Shown: one piece after another, positions 1 to 5,080 of the stretch
How the letters are laid out: the number at the start of each line of letters is the position of its first letter
Numbering within the stretch: position 1 is the stretch's first letter
Source of the DNA: Acidimicrobiaceae bacterium
GTDB taxonomy: Bacteria > Actinomycetota > Acidimicrobiia > Acidimicrobiales > Microtrichaceae
Direction of reading: 5' to 3'
Assembly: GCA_003514205.1 (NCBI GenBank)
Contig: DORQ01000070.1
Span: forward strand, 2,156-7,235
Length of the DNA: 5,080 nucleotides
Program-made: the position numbers and the translations under genes
The notes under the pieces: generated by a model
Database searches by the model: none
The model's input: the letters and a program-made list of their open reading frames with translations, nothing else
What the model was told of the DNA's origin: nothing

Positions 1-128
1 AAGCGTATTGCTGCGCTCCTCAAGTGGCTATGGGGGCCATCCCCCGCGCCTAAGTTCCCCGTGTCTGATCGATTCGGGACCTCAAGTTCATTCCGACCCG
101 AGGCGATTCGAGAACAGTGATGACTGGC
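1..128. other. Flank downstream of whiG; possible convergent gene end
   Basis: No recognised gene. A plus-strand frame is open from base 1 to a TGA at 118-120 (39 codons, ending RPEAIREQ), which would place a gene tail-to-tail with whiG, 8 nt apart. An open run of this length is not rare at this base composition, and the residues match no family I know. A hairpin is possible at 32-45 (GGGGG-CCAT-CCCCC, with outer GGC/GCC pairing at 26-28 and 48-50), but no T-tract follows on either strand, so I do not call it a terminator. Confidence 0.35.
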
Positions 129-914
129 TCAGGTTGGCTCGGCGTCGAGACCAGCAAGCCGCGCCTTGAGCTGCAGGACCGCCTTGGTATGAATCTGACA
201 TACCCGCGACTCGGTGACCCCAAGGACCCGACCGATTTCCGCCAGTGTCAGGTTCTCGTAGTAGTACAGCGTGAGCACGATCTTCTCACGCTCCGGCATC
301 CCGTTGATTGCCGAGGCGAGCATTTGGCGCACCTCGGAGACCTCAAAGGCGCCCATCGGACCATGATCCGCGTCAGCGATTGTGTCGCCGAGCGTTAACG
401 ACTCGCCGCGCTCCCCGCCTACGATCAGGATCTCGTCCAGCGCCGCGAGACCAACCACCGATATCTGACTCAACGTGGTTTGGAACTGATCCTCGGTCAG
501 GTGCAGCTCAGAAGCGAGCTCTTCATCACTTGGACCCCGACCGAGCCGCGCCTCAAGCTTGGAGTACGCCCGCTCCACAGAACGGGCCTTCGCACGGACA
601 GAGCGAGGGACCCAATCGATGGATCGCAGTTCGTCAAGAATTGCCCCTCGAATTCGACTCATCGCGTAGGTCTCGAACTTGAAACCCCTCCCGAATTCGA
701 ACTTGTCGATCGCGTCAATCAAACCAAACATCCCGTAGCTGACGAGGTCGGCCTGCTCGACATTTTGTGGGAGGCCAGAAGCAACGCGAGAAGCAACGAA
801 CTTCACAAGTGGCGAATAGGTCACGATGAGGACGTCGCGAACAGAGGTGTCACCGGCGTCATATCGCGCCCAGAGTTCATTTACTTCGGATGCCGCTGCG
901 GCAGTTTCAGACAT
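129..914 (-). CDS. whiG: WhiG/FliA-family RNA polymerase sigma factor (sigma-28 group)
   Basis: This is an alternative sigma factor that directs RNA polymerase to motility or chemotaxis promoters (FliA role) or sporulation promoters (WhiG role). At 261 aa it matches the family (SigD about 254, WhiG about 280). Visible parts: region 2 at residues 56-107, with [17 protein letters not shown], the [18 protein letters not shown] core and WVPRS; region 3 at about 108-160; region 4 at 205-253 with a helix-turn-helix around 222-246 ([20 protein letters not shown]). These are sigma-28-group signatures, not sigma-70 or ECF. The ATG lies 2 nt after the xerC stop; a weak SD-like GAGAG (922-926) sits 7 nt upstream, inside the xerC end, so translational coupling is likely. 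In Streptomyces, WhiG is held by the c-di-GMP-dependent anti-sigma factor RsiG; FliA proteins are held by FlgM. Neither is encoded here, so the sporulation or motility role is undecided. One TTA codon encodes Leu173. The family call is firm; the choice of whiG over fliA is inference from actinobacterial context. Confidence 0.94.
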   Translation of the reverse strand: MSETAAAASEVNELWARYDAGDTSVRDVLIVTYSPLVKFVASRVASGLPQNVEQADLVSYGMFGLIDAIDKFEFGRGFKFETYAMSRIRGAILDELRSIDWVPRSVRAKARSVERAYSKLEARLGRGPSDEELASELHLTEDQFQTTLSQISVVGLAALDEILIVGGERGESLTLGDTIADADHGPMGAFEVSEVRQMLASAINGMPEREKIVLTLYYYENLTLAEIGRVLGVTESRVCQIHTKAVLQLKARLAGLDAEPT

Positions 915-916
915 AG

Positions 917-1849
917 TTAAGCTCTCGGGTGGCTCTCAAGGTGCACTGCTTGCAAGCGATCCTTGCTGACGTGTGTGTAGATCTGGGTGGAGGACAGGTC
1001 GGCATGACCAAGGAGTTCCTGAACAACTCGAAGGTCGGCACCTCCGTCCAACAGGTGGGTCGCGAATGTGTGGCGCAGCGCGTGGGGATGCGTTGGAAGC
1101 GCTGAACGCTTGTCGAGAATGCGGCGGACGTCCCGAGCGGACAATGGATTGCCCCGTAAGTTGAAGAAGACAACTTCCTCAGCCATCTCAATTCCCAAGA
1201 GTTCGCAGAAGCGGTTGCGTCCTTGGGCAGCCCACCGAAAGTACGCGTCGCAGGCCGGCTCACTCATGGGCACGATGCGTTCCTTGGAACCTTTGCCAAG
1301 GACTCGGATGCTGCGTTGCTCAAGATCCACAGCGCTCAGTGTCATCCCGCACAACTCTGAGACTCGAAGACCCGAGCCGTACAGCAGCTCCAGAACAGCA
1401 GCATCCCGAAGCGAGAGCACCTGATTGAGCTGCACCCGTTGGGGAGCTAGCGGCGCGCCACTGTGGCTGACCTCCTGCGTGGTGGCAAACGAATCCTCAA
1501 GCAGCTGATGTATCTGATCGTGGTTCAGTATCCGCGGCAGCTTTCCAGCTGATTTCGGGGCGCTCAGACGAGACGTGGGGTTCGCAGCGATGCGTCCAGT
1601 CCGAACTGCCCAGCCAAAGTACCGCCGAAGTGCCGCCACCTTCCGCGAGATGGTGGCTGCGGCGAGACCCTGCTGATGAAGATGCGCAAGATACTTCCGC
1701 AGGTGTGGAGCGCCAACCGCGGCCGGTGAACTGATGTCGACAGTCTCTGCCCATGCGACAAAGGCCTGAAGGTCGCGTTGGTAGACAGAAACCGACGAGG
1801 CGCTCAGACGCCCCAATGACTCTGCGAATACCTTTTCGCCCCAATCCAT
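917..1849 (-). CDS. xerC: Tyrosine recombinase XerC (chromosome dimer resolution)
   Basis: This site-specific recombinase cuts and rejoins DNA at the chromosomal dif site with a partner recombinase (XerD), resolving dimers before division. The 310-aa protein has an N-terminal SAM-like core-binding domain (about residues 5-90) and a C-terminal catalytic domain (about 105-305). The full catalytic set is visible: Arg162 (GSGLRVSEL), Lys186 (GKGSKER), His256 and Arg259 (HALRH), His282 ([11 protein letters not shown]) and nucleophile Tyr291 (IYTHVS). The C-terminus HLESHPRA resembles the XerC/XerD ending. The linker between the domains (about 112-147) looks longer than I expect for actinobacterial XerC. 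The ATG at 1849 has no clear Shine-Dalgarno sequence but does have a TAnnnT motif 6 nt upstream, so the mRNA may be leaderless. It is separated from dprA by 132 nt and nearly abuts whiG. XerC rather than XerD is inferred from synteny with dprA; sequence alone would allow either. Confidence 0.93.
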   Translation of the reverse strand: MDWGEKVFAESLGRLSASSVSVYQRDLQAFVAWAETVDISSPAAVGAPHLRKYLAHLHQQGLAAATISRKVAALRRYFGWAVRTGRIAANPTSRLSAPKSAGKLPRILNHDQIHQLLEDSFATTQEVSHSGAPLAPQRVQLNQVLSLRDAAVLELLYGSGLRVSELCGMTLSAVDLEQRSIRVLGKGSKERIVPMSEPACDAYFRWAAQGRNRFCELLGIEMAEEVVFFNLRGNPLSARDVRRILDKRSALPTHPHALRHTFATHLLDGGADLRVVQELLGHADLSSTQIYTHVSKDRLQAVHLESHPRA

Positions 1850-1981
1850 GCAGTCAGGCTACCGGCGAAGAACCGCTATGAGTGTGCAGAAACGCGCGGA
1901 GAGCAGGATTACTCGGACCAAAGGGCCATTTGGCCTGTAGAGAAAGTGCCAGCGGCCGGCGCGGCCAGACGCGAGTTCAGA
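1850..1981. other. dprA-xerC intergenic region
   Basis: This 132-nt gap holds no open frame longer than a few codons. Just after the dprA stop the minus strand has a GC-rich stretch (GGCC-GCGCC-GGCC) that could form a short stem, followed by a pyrimidine-rich run but no clear T-tract, so a terminator is not established. CCAAAGGGCCATTTGG (1918-1933) is an inverted repeat with 5-bp arms. The xerC-proximal end has the TAGCCT -10 candidate. In M. tuberculosis viuB occupies this position; no trace of it is visible here. Confidence 0.55.
1856..1861 (-). promoter_or_regulatory. Possible -10 element of a leaderless xerC promoter
   Basis: The minus strand reads TAGCCT, matching the actinobacterial TAnnnT -10 pattern. 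Only 6 nt (GACTGC) separate it from the xerC ATG, so transcription would start at or beside the A of the start codon. This fits the absence of a clear Shine-Dalgarno sequence before xerC. The -35 region 17 nt further upstream (CACTCA) is a poor match, so the call rests on the -10 motif and its spacing. Confidence 0.35.
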
Positions 1982-3307
1982 TCAACCCAGACGTGTGATG
2001 TAGCCCGATTGCACGAGAACCGTGCCCTCGGCCTCCAATTCGGCTATTCCCGCTAGCACTTCGGTGATAGGAAGCGGCACCTGGTCCACGATGGATGCGA
2101 TCGAGCAGGGATACCAATCGAGCGCGGCACACACTGAGGTCGCAGCGGTCGACCGGTCGGGGCGCCTCGGTTCCACGACCCGATCCAAGCCCTGGGCAGA
2201 GGGTCGATTCACCGCGACGGCTCTCGACGAGATGGAACCGCGCACGAGTTCAAGAGCAGTCAGCACGTCGTCTATGCACAAGCAGGGTGCGCACCCATCA
2301 GCGAGCAGGCGATTCGTTCCCACGGAGGCCGGGCTGAGCACTGAGCCCGGGACCGCCATCACCGGCCGCCCAGCGGCAGCGGCAAGATTGGCTGTTACCA
2401 GTGACCCTCCAGACTCATGGCTTTCAACAACGAGGATCAAGTCGCTGAGTCCAACCATCACACGGTTGCGTTCAGGAAAGCGCCAGGCCGCAGGCGGTGT
2501 GCCGCTCGGGTATTCGGACACGATTGCGCCTTGTGCTTCAACCGCTGCCCACAGTTCTGCGTGCTGCCGAGGGTAGGGGCGGTCCACTCCTGACCCGACG
2601 ACGGCAAGCGGCGCAGGGTTTGAGTGAAACGCTGACTGCTCGAGGGCTCCCCGGTGAGCGGCACCGTCTATTCCCAACGCCAAACCCGAGATCACTCCCA
2701 CACCAGCAGCGGTAAGGCCTGCACCGAATTCCCGTGCGAGGCGAATTCCCGACCCGGTCGGTCGACGAGTACCAACAATCGCGACCATCCCCACTGCAGC
2801 GCGGCAGCTGCGACGATCCTCAGCATCGAGGCCGGTCGCCCAGTACAACACCGGGGGAACAAACGGATCGCGAATCTGGCACACCGGATGGGCACTGTCA
2901 CCGAAGGCCGTGACTGGACCAACCTCGAGTTGGCGTGCGTACAACCCAGACACATCAGTGGCGGCGAGTTGTTGGCTCCACATGCGGCGCTGCACTTCCG
3001 TCGAGCGGATCGAATGCTCTGACCGACCTAAACGGAGGTTCTCCCAAAAGCGGTCGGGGTGCTGGGAGGCAACTGCGCTCCAAAGCCGTCGATACCCGAA
3101 GGATTGCAACGCACCCAAGGCCACGAGGCGTTCGATCGCCATCTCACCACGAACTACCGGCTCTTCTGACATCGACGAGCTGCGGGCAAGCGGAGAGGTA
3201 TCAAAGAGCGGAATCGGTTCCGTCCTGGCGCCAACTCCGCCGTCAACTCCGCCGTGACCCCCGCTACCTCGTCCCCGCCGTTGCTTGGGATCCTCCTCAC
3301 TGCTCAC
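1982..3307 (-). CDS. dprA: DNA-processing protein DprA (Smf), RecA loader
   Basis: DprA binds incoming single-stranded DNA in the cytoplasm, protects it and loads RecA for transformation-type recombination. Of 441 residues, the Rossmann-like Smf core covers about 173-350: VAIVGTRRPTGSG (175-187), ISGLALGIDGAAHRGAL (206-222), GSGVDRPYPRQHAEL (238-252), SEYPSG (264-269), FPERNRVMVGLSDLILVVES (277-296), then AVPGS and GTNRLLADG. A SAM-like N-terminal region lies at about 55-90 and a DprA winged helix at about 390-441. The GTG start at 3307 overlaps the comM stop by 4 nt and has a good GGAGG site (3313-3317) with 5-nt spacing. The alternative ATG at residue 46 has no such site. This start adds about 45 low-complexity residues (RRGRGSGGHGG-type) before the conserved part, making the protein longer than most DprA. 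A short cysteine cluster (Cys339, Cys342, Cys344) sits where I expect small or hydrophobic residues. Identification is secure; the start is likely but not certain. Confidence 0.95.
   Translation of the reverse strand: MSSEEDPKQRRGRGSGGHGGVDGGVGARTEPIPLFDTSPLARSSSMSEEPVVRGEMAIERLVALGALQSFGYRRLWSAVASQHPDRFWENLRLGRSEHSIRSTEVQRRMWSQQLAATDVSGLYARQLEVGPVTAFGDSAHPVCQIRDPFVPPVLYWATGLDAEDRRSCRAAVGMVAIVGTRRPTGSGIRLAREFGAGLTAAGVGVISGLALGIDGAAHRGALEQSAFHSNPAPLAVVGSGVDRPYPRQHAELWAAVEAQGAIVSEYPSGTPPAAWRFPERNRVMVGLSDLILVVESHESGGSLVTANLAAAAGRPVMAVPGSVLSPASVGTNRLLADGCAPCLCIDDVLTALELVRGSISSRAVAVNRPSAQGLDRVVEPRRPDRSTAATSVCAALDWYPCSIASIVDQVPLPITEVLAGIAELEAEGTVLVQSGYITRLG
3232..3255. repeat. Perfect 12-bp tandem duplication in the 5' end of dprA
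   Basis: CAACTCCGCCGT occurs twice back to back (3232-3243 and 3244-3255). On the coding strand it contributes to the GGVDGGVG part of the DprA N-terminal extension. Because the unit is a multiple of three, copy-number change would add or remove four residues without a frameshift. Confidence 0.8.
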
Positions 3308-4881
3308 CGGTTCCTCCCCCCGGCTGCGAAACTCCCTCCGCTGTTGGTCGAAACCCCGACCACTTCATGTGCAGCACCGCCGAGTGTGTCTGCGAGGAGG
3401 TCTGATCGGAGTGCAAGCGCCAGCAGGATCGTCTCCGCAGTGACGACCCCCGTCCCCTCAGCAAGATCGTCGAGTGTGAGTGCAACTGTTCGAACACGTC
3501 GAACTCCTCGACCTGACAGCTTCCCTGCAGTGACCTGCGCACCGAGCAGCGCGCGGGCCTGTGGATCCAGCCTGCTGTGCTTATCGAGTGCTGCAGAGCT
3601 GAGATGACGATTCGACTCCACTCCTCGAGCCATCGCACGATCTCGAGCCCCCGCGACTCGGGCAGCCACCACTGCGGTGGGCTCTGATGGGGCTTGGGCG
3701 AGCAACGCTTCGGAGTCAGTTCGTTCGATGAGAATTCGTAGGTCGAAGCGGTCGATCAGCGGTCCCGAAAGACGTCGTTGGTATCGCATCAACGCTGCGC
3801 TACTGCACCGGCACGAGAGTGTTCCAGCGAATCCGCACGGACATGGATTCATCGCAGCAACGAGTTGAAATGAGGCTGGCAGCGTTGCCGAGGCATGGGC
3901 ACGGTGGATTCGCACCACGCCCTCCTCAAGTGGTTGGCGGAGAGCATCGAGAGCTGGTGCTGCAAATTCTCCAAGCTCATCAAGAAACAACACCCCACCA
4001 TGGGCGAGAGAGATCTCACCTGGCCGGATGAACTGCGAACCGCCTCCAATCAGCGCCACCTGGCTCAGCGTGTGATGGGGGTTTCGAAAAGGTGGACGTG
4101 TTTCCAATCCACTATCAACCAACCGCAACCCAGCAGCACTCCGAATCATGGTCGCCTCGAGCGAACGATCCGGGGAAAGATCATTGAGGAGGCCAACAAG
4201 ACGCTCAGCCAGCATGGTCTTGCCCGCGCCTGGGGGCCCGCTCATGAGGAGATGATGCCCACCGGCAGCGGCAACCTCCAGGGCCAAACGCCCGATTCGA
4301 TTGCCACGGACCTCGCTCAGATCTGGAGGAGAGATCGGCGCCGGTAGTTGATTCTCTACCGGTGCTGGGGTTGGCCAGGGGTGTGCACCGGAGAGGCAGG
4401 CGACAACTTCTCGAAGCGTAACAACCGGCCGAACTCGGTGGCGTGTCAGCAGCATGGCCTCAGCAGCTGAGTTGGTCGGCACCACGAGATCGCACTGTTG
4501 CAAACTCGCTGCCATCGGCAAGATCCCAAGCACCGGTCGAACCGATCCGTCCAGTCCGAGCTCGCCAATGAAGGCAAAGCCTTGTGGCGGGTGTTCGGCC
4601 TGTTCGCTCGCAACGAGCACCCCCACGGCAATTGCCAGATCCAGACCGGCTCCAACTTTGCGGAGCCCTGATGGGGCGAGGTTGACCGTCACACGCTCCT
4701 GAGGCCATGAAAGCCCCGAGGACAAGATCGCCGCACGAACCCGGTCCCGCGCCTCGCGACAGGTGGCATCTGGCAAACCAACCACAGTGAACCCTGGGAG
4801 CCCGGGCCCCGCGTGCACTTCAACTGCCACTTCTTCGCCAGCAATGCCCAACAATGTGGCGGAGCGAACGACTGCCAACAT
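3304..4881 (-). CDS. comM: YifB/ComM-family Mg-chelatase-like AAA+ ATPase
   Basis: This AAA+ ATPase belongs to the family of ComM, a hexameric helicase that promotes branch migration during natural transformation in Vibrio. Numbered from the ATG at 4881 it has 525 aa, the usual family length. An N-terminal ChlI/Lon-S5-like domain (1 to about 165: RSATLLGIAG, VVGLPDATCREARDRVRAA, VNLAPSGLRK) precedes the AAA+ core. The core has Walker A GPPGAGKT (215-222), FRNPHHTLSQVALIGGG (265-281), Walker B GGVLFLDELGEF (295-306) and the cysteine-rich NPCPCG...CRC segment (345-359). LSGPLIDRFDLRI (371-383) follows. The Mg_chelatase_C domain spans about 418-498 (KLSGRGVRRVRTVALTLDDLA). The longest frame begins at GTG 4893, but that GTG is part of a GTGGAG Shine-Dalgarno placed 6 nt before ATG 4881, and family members normally begin M-L/A-x-x-R-S; I therefore choose 4881. 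Small departures from the usual motifs: EVRGN for EVRGQ, and LGEF for LPEF after Walker B. The family is certain; a role in transformation here is inference from adjacency to dprA. Confidence 0.95.
   Translation of the reverse strand: MLAVVRSATLLGIAGEEVAVEVHAGPGLPGFTVVGLPDATCREARDRVRAAILSSGLSWPQERVTVNLAPSGLRKVGAGLDLAIAVGVLVASEQAEHPPQGFAFIGELGLDGSVRPVLGILPMAASLQQCDLVVPTNSAAEAMLLTRHRVRPVVTLREVVACLSGAHPWPTPAPVENQLPAPISPPDLSEVRGNRIGRLALEVAAAGGHHLLMSGPPGAGKTMLAERLVGLLNDLSPDRSLEATMIRSAAGLRLVDSGLETRPPFRNPHHTLSQVALIGGGSQFIRPGEISLAHGGVLFLDELGEFAAPALDALRQPLEEGVVRIHRAHASATLPASFQLVAAMNPCPCGFAGTLSCRCSSAALMRYQRRLSGPLIDRFDLRILIERTDSEALLAQAPSEPTAVVAARVAGARDRAMARGVESNRHLSSAALDKHSRLDPQARALLGAQVTAGKLSGRGVRRVRTVALTLDDLAEGTGVVTAETILLALALRSDLLADTLGGAAHEVVGVSTNSGGSFAAGGRNR
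3313..3317 (-). promoter_or_regulatory. Ribosome binding site of dprA, inside the comM 3' end
   Basis: The minus strand reads GGAGG, then 5 nt (AACCG), then GTG at 3307. It lies in the last codons of comM. With the 4-nt GTGA stop/start overlap it supports coupled translation of comM and dprA and the long N-terminus of DprA. Confidence 0.7.
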
Positions 4882-4887
4882 AGACAA

Positions 4888-4891
4888 CTCC
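4888..4891 (-). promoter_or_regulatory. Ribosome binding site deciding the comM start
   Basis: On the minus strand this reads GGAG, followed by a 6-nt spacer (TTGTCT) and ATG at 4881-4879. The upstream GTG at 4893-4891 overlaps this element and has no purine-rich element of its own at a suitable distance, so initiation at 4881 is favoured. The element directly follows a 17-nt dyad (4892-4908). Confidence 0.65.
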
Positions 4892-4908
4892 ACTGCGGAT
4901 TCCGCAGT
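4892..4908. repeat. Perfect 8-1-8 dyad abutting the comM ribosome binding site
   Basis: The plus strand reads ACTGCGGATTCCGCAGT, two 8-bp arms around one central base. As RNA it would form a 7-bp stem with a 3-nt loop. Its end touches the GGAG Shine-Dalgarno (4888-4891) of comM. It could be an operator for a dimeric repressor or a hairpin that modulates translation. It does not match the actinobacterial LexA box (GAAC-N4-GTTC core). Confidence 0.6.
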
Positions 4909-4920
4909 CCCCAGCGGCGA

Positions 4921-4982
4921 TTGCTGCCAGCTGGCTCACCGACGTCGGCCGTCGGATCTTGGGGCGACCGCAGGGGCAGCAA
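4921..4982. repeat. 8-bp inverted repeat enclosing two 10-bp palindromes
   Basis: TTGCTGCC (4921-4928) is exactly complementary to GGCAGCAA (4975-4982). Between and overlapping them lie two perfect 10-bp palindromes, GCCAGCTGGC (4926-4935) and CCGACGTCGG (4939-4948), only 3 bases apart. The set lies in the leader region of comM. The symmetry is seen directly; any function is unknown. Confidence 0.45.
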
Positions 4983-5064
4983 GGGCCTCAGCGAGGCGGA
5001 GAGATCAGTGTACTGGCGAGTCGGTGGCGCCTGAGCGGGGGAATCCCCCCAACCACCCCTGCGG
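4968..5064. repeat. 9-bp inverted repeat in the comM upstream flank
   Basis: CCGCAGGGG (4968-4976) is the exact reverse complement of CCCCTGCGG (5056-5064). In minus-strand RNA the pairing can extend inward by a few G-U and G-C pairs. The loop contains two smaller hairpins: GCCTC-AGC-GAGGC (4985-4997) and GGGGG-AAT-CCCCC (5037-5049). The CTGCGG core at 4968-4973 could also pair with the second arm of the 4892-4908 dyad, so alternative folds exist. Confidence 0.4.
5007..5012 (-). promoter_or_regulatory. Possible -10 element upstream of comM
   Basis: The minus strand reads TACACT (TAnnnT) within CAGTACACTG. Transcription from it would begin near 5000 and give a leader of roughly 120 nt before the comM ATG. 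No good -35 is seen at 16-18 nt spacing. It is the best -10 match I found in this flank, but six-base matches of this kind are common by chance. Confidence 0.2.
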
Positions 5065-5080
5065 CAACGCTCTAGCTGCT

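Larger units (their letters stand above)
4882..5080. other. comM upstream flank without a recognisable gene
   Basis: On the minus strand one frame is open from the window edge to a TGA at 5005-5007, and another ends at a TAG at 5072-5074. Either could be the 3' end of an upstream gene, but the few residues available resemble no family I know. In particular they do not look like the C-terminus of YraN, the usual actinobacterial neighbour of comM. A third frame stays open into comM in an out-of-frame register and is most likely a shadow. The stretch is dominated by inverted repeats. Confidence 0.5.

Noticed and set aside
26..50. Rho-independent terminator for whiG
   Set aside because: A 5-bp GC stem with a 4-nt loop is present, but there is no T-tract on either strand and the stem is short.
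396..398. TTA codon (Leu173) in whiG as a possible bldA-type developmental control
   Set aside because: TTA codons also occur in xerC (Leu231) and dprA (Leu93), so TTA is not reserved for regulatory genes in this moderate-GC genome.
454..466. Possible WhiG/FliA promoter core (CCGATAT) inside whiG
   Set aside because: No TAAA element lies at the required distance upstream, and the match sits within conserved coding sequence.
1559..1810. 12-bp direct repeat GGCGCTCAGACG at 1559-1570 and 1799-1810
   Set aside because: Both copies are in frame in xerC and encode the same Arg-Leu-Ser-Ala in separate parts of the protein; most likely coincidence.
2022..2576. Long plus-strand open frames antisense to dprA, also antisense to whiG (480-920) and comM (3895-4347)
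   Set aside because: They lie opposite genes with unmistakable family motifs, show no domain-like features, and are the usual shadows in GC-rich coding DNA.
4689..4982. Minus-strand 97-aa open frame overlapping the comM 5' end
   Set aside because: It runs out of frame through the conserved start of comM, begins with TTG without a convincing ribosome binding site, and its sequence resembles no known family.
5018..5080. Resemblance of the GGGGGAATCC region to a ydaO/c-di-AMP riboswitch, or to a cobalamin or TPP riboswitch on either strand
   Set aside because: Only a short G-rich run matches; the conserved downstream GGGGUGAAUC and GGUAGGG blocks, the B12 box and the TPP CUGAGA element are not seen.
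1..5080. CRISPR arrays, insertion sequences, tRNA or rRNA genes, dif site, phage or toxin-antitoxin genes
   Set aside because: No repeat-spacer array, transposase, RNA-gene signature, dif-like sequence or accessory genes could be found; the coding content is a conserved chromosomal cluster.

Overview
The window carries four genes, all on the minus strand. In transcription order (right to left) they are comM (YifB-family AAA+ ATPase), dprA (Smf/DprA), xerC (tyrosine recombinase) and whiG/fliA (sigma-28-family sigma factor). The order comM-dprA-xerC is typical of Actinomycetota, where it lies between rnhB/yraN and rpsB-tsf (in Mycobacterium tuberculosis: yraN, comM, dprA, viuB, xerC, then rpsB-tsf). 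A WhiG-type sigma factor directly after xerC points to a sporulating or motile actinobacterial lineage, or an uncultivated relative of one. By eye the G+C is high but moderate (roughly 58-60%), and TTA codons are present. This fits a lower-GC actinobacterium better than Streptomyces. I cannot name the genus.

Layout: 1-128 is the flank downstream of whiG; it has no recognisable gene, although one plus-strand frame stays open to position 120. whiG is 129-914. Its start lies 2 nt after the xerC stop. xerC is 917-1849. A 132-nt gap (1850-1981) separates xerC from dprA and may hold a promoter for xerC-whiG. dprA is 1982-3307. Its GTG start overlaps the comM stop by 4 nt (GTGA). comM is best read as 3304-4881, 12 nt shorter than the longest open frame. 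The 4882-5080 flank has no convincing gene but is unusually rich in inverted repeats.

Function: ComM (branch-migration helicase) and DprA (binds incoming single-stranded DNA and loads RecA) act on DNA during transformation-type recombination. XerC resolves chromosome dimers at dif with a second recombinase encoded elsewhere. WhiG/FliA directs RNA polymerase to motility or sporulation promoters. Gene spacing suggests two translationally coupled pairs, comM-dprA and xerC-whiG.

The coding content is a conserved housekeeping/competence cluster. I do not see a new multi-gene system. The least explained parts are the dyad-rich leader of comM, a possible leaderless promoter at xerC, and the low-complexity N-terminal extension of DprA.
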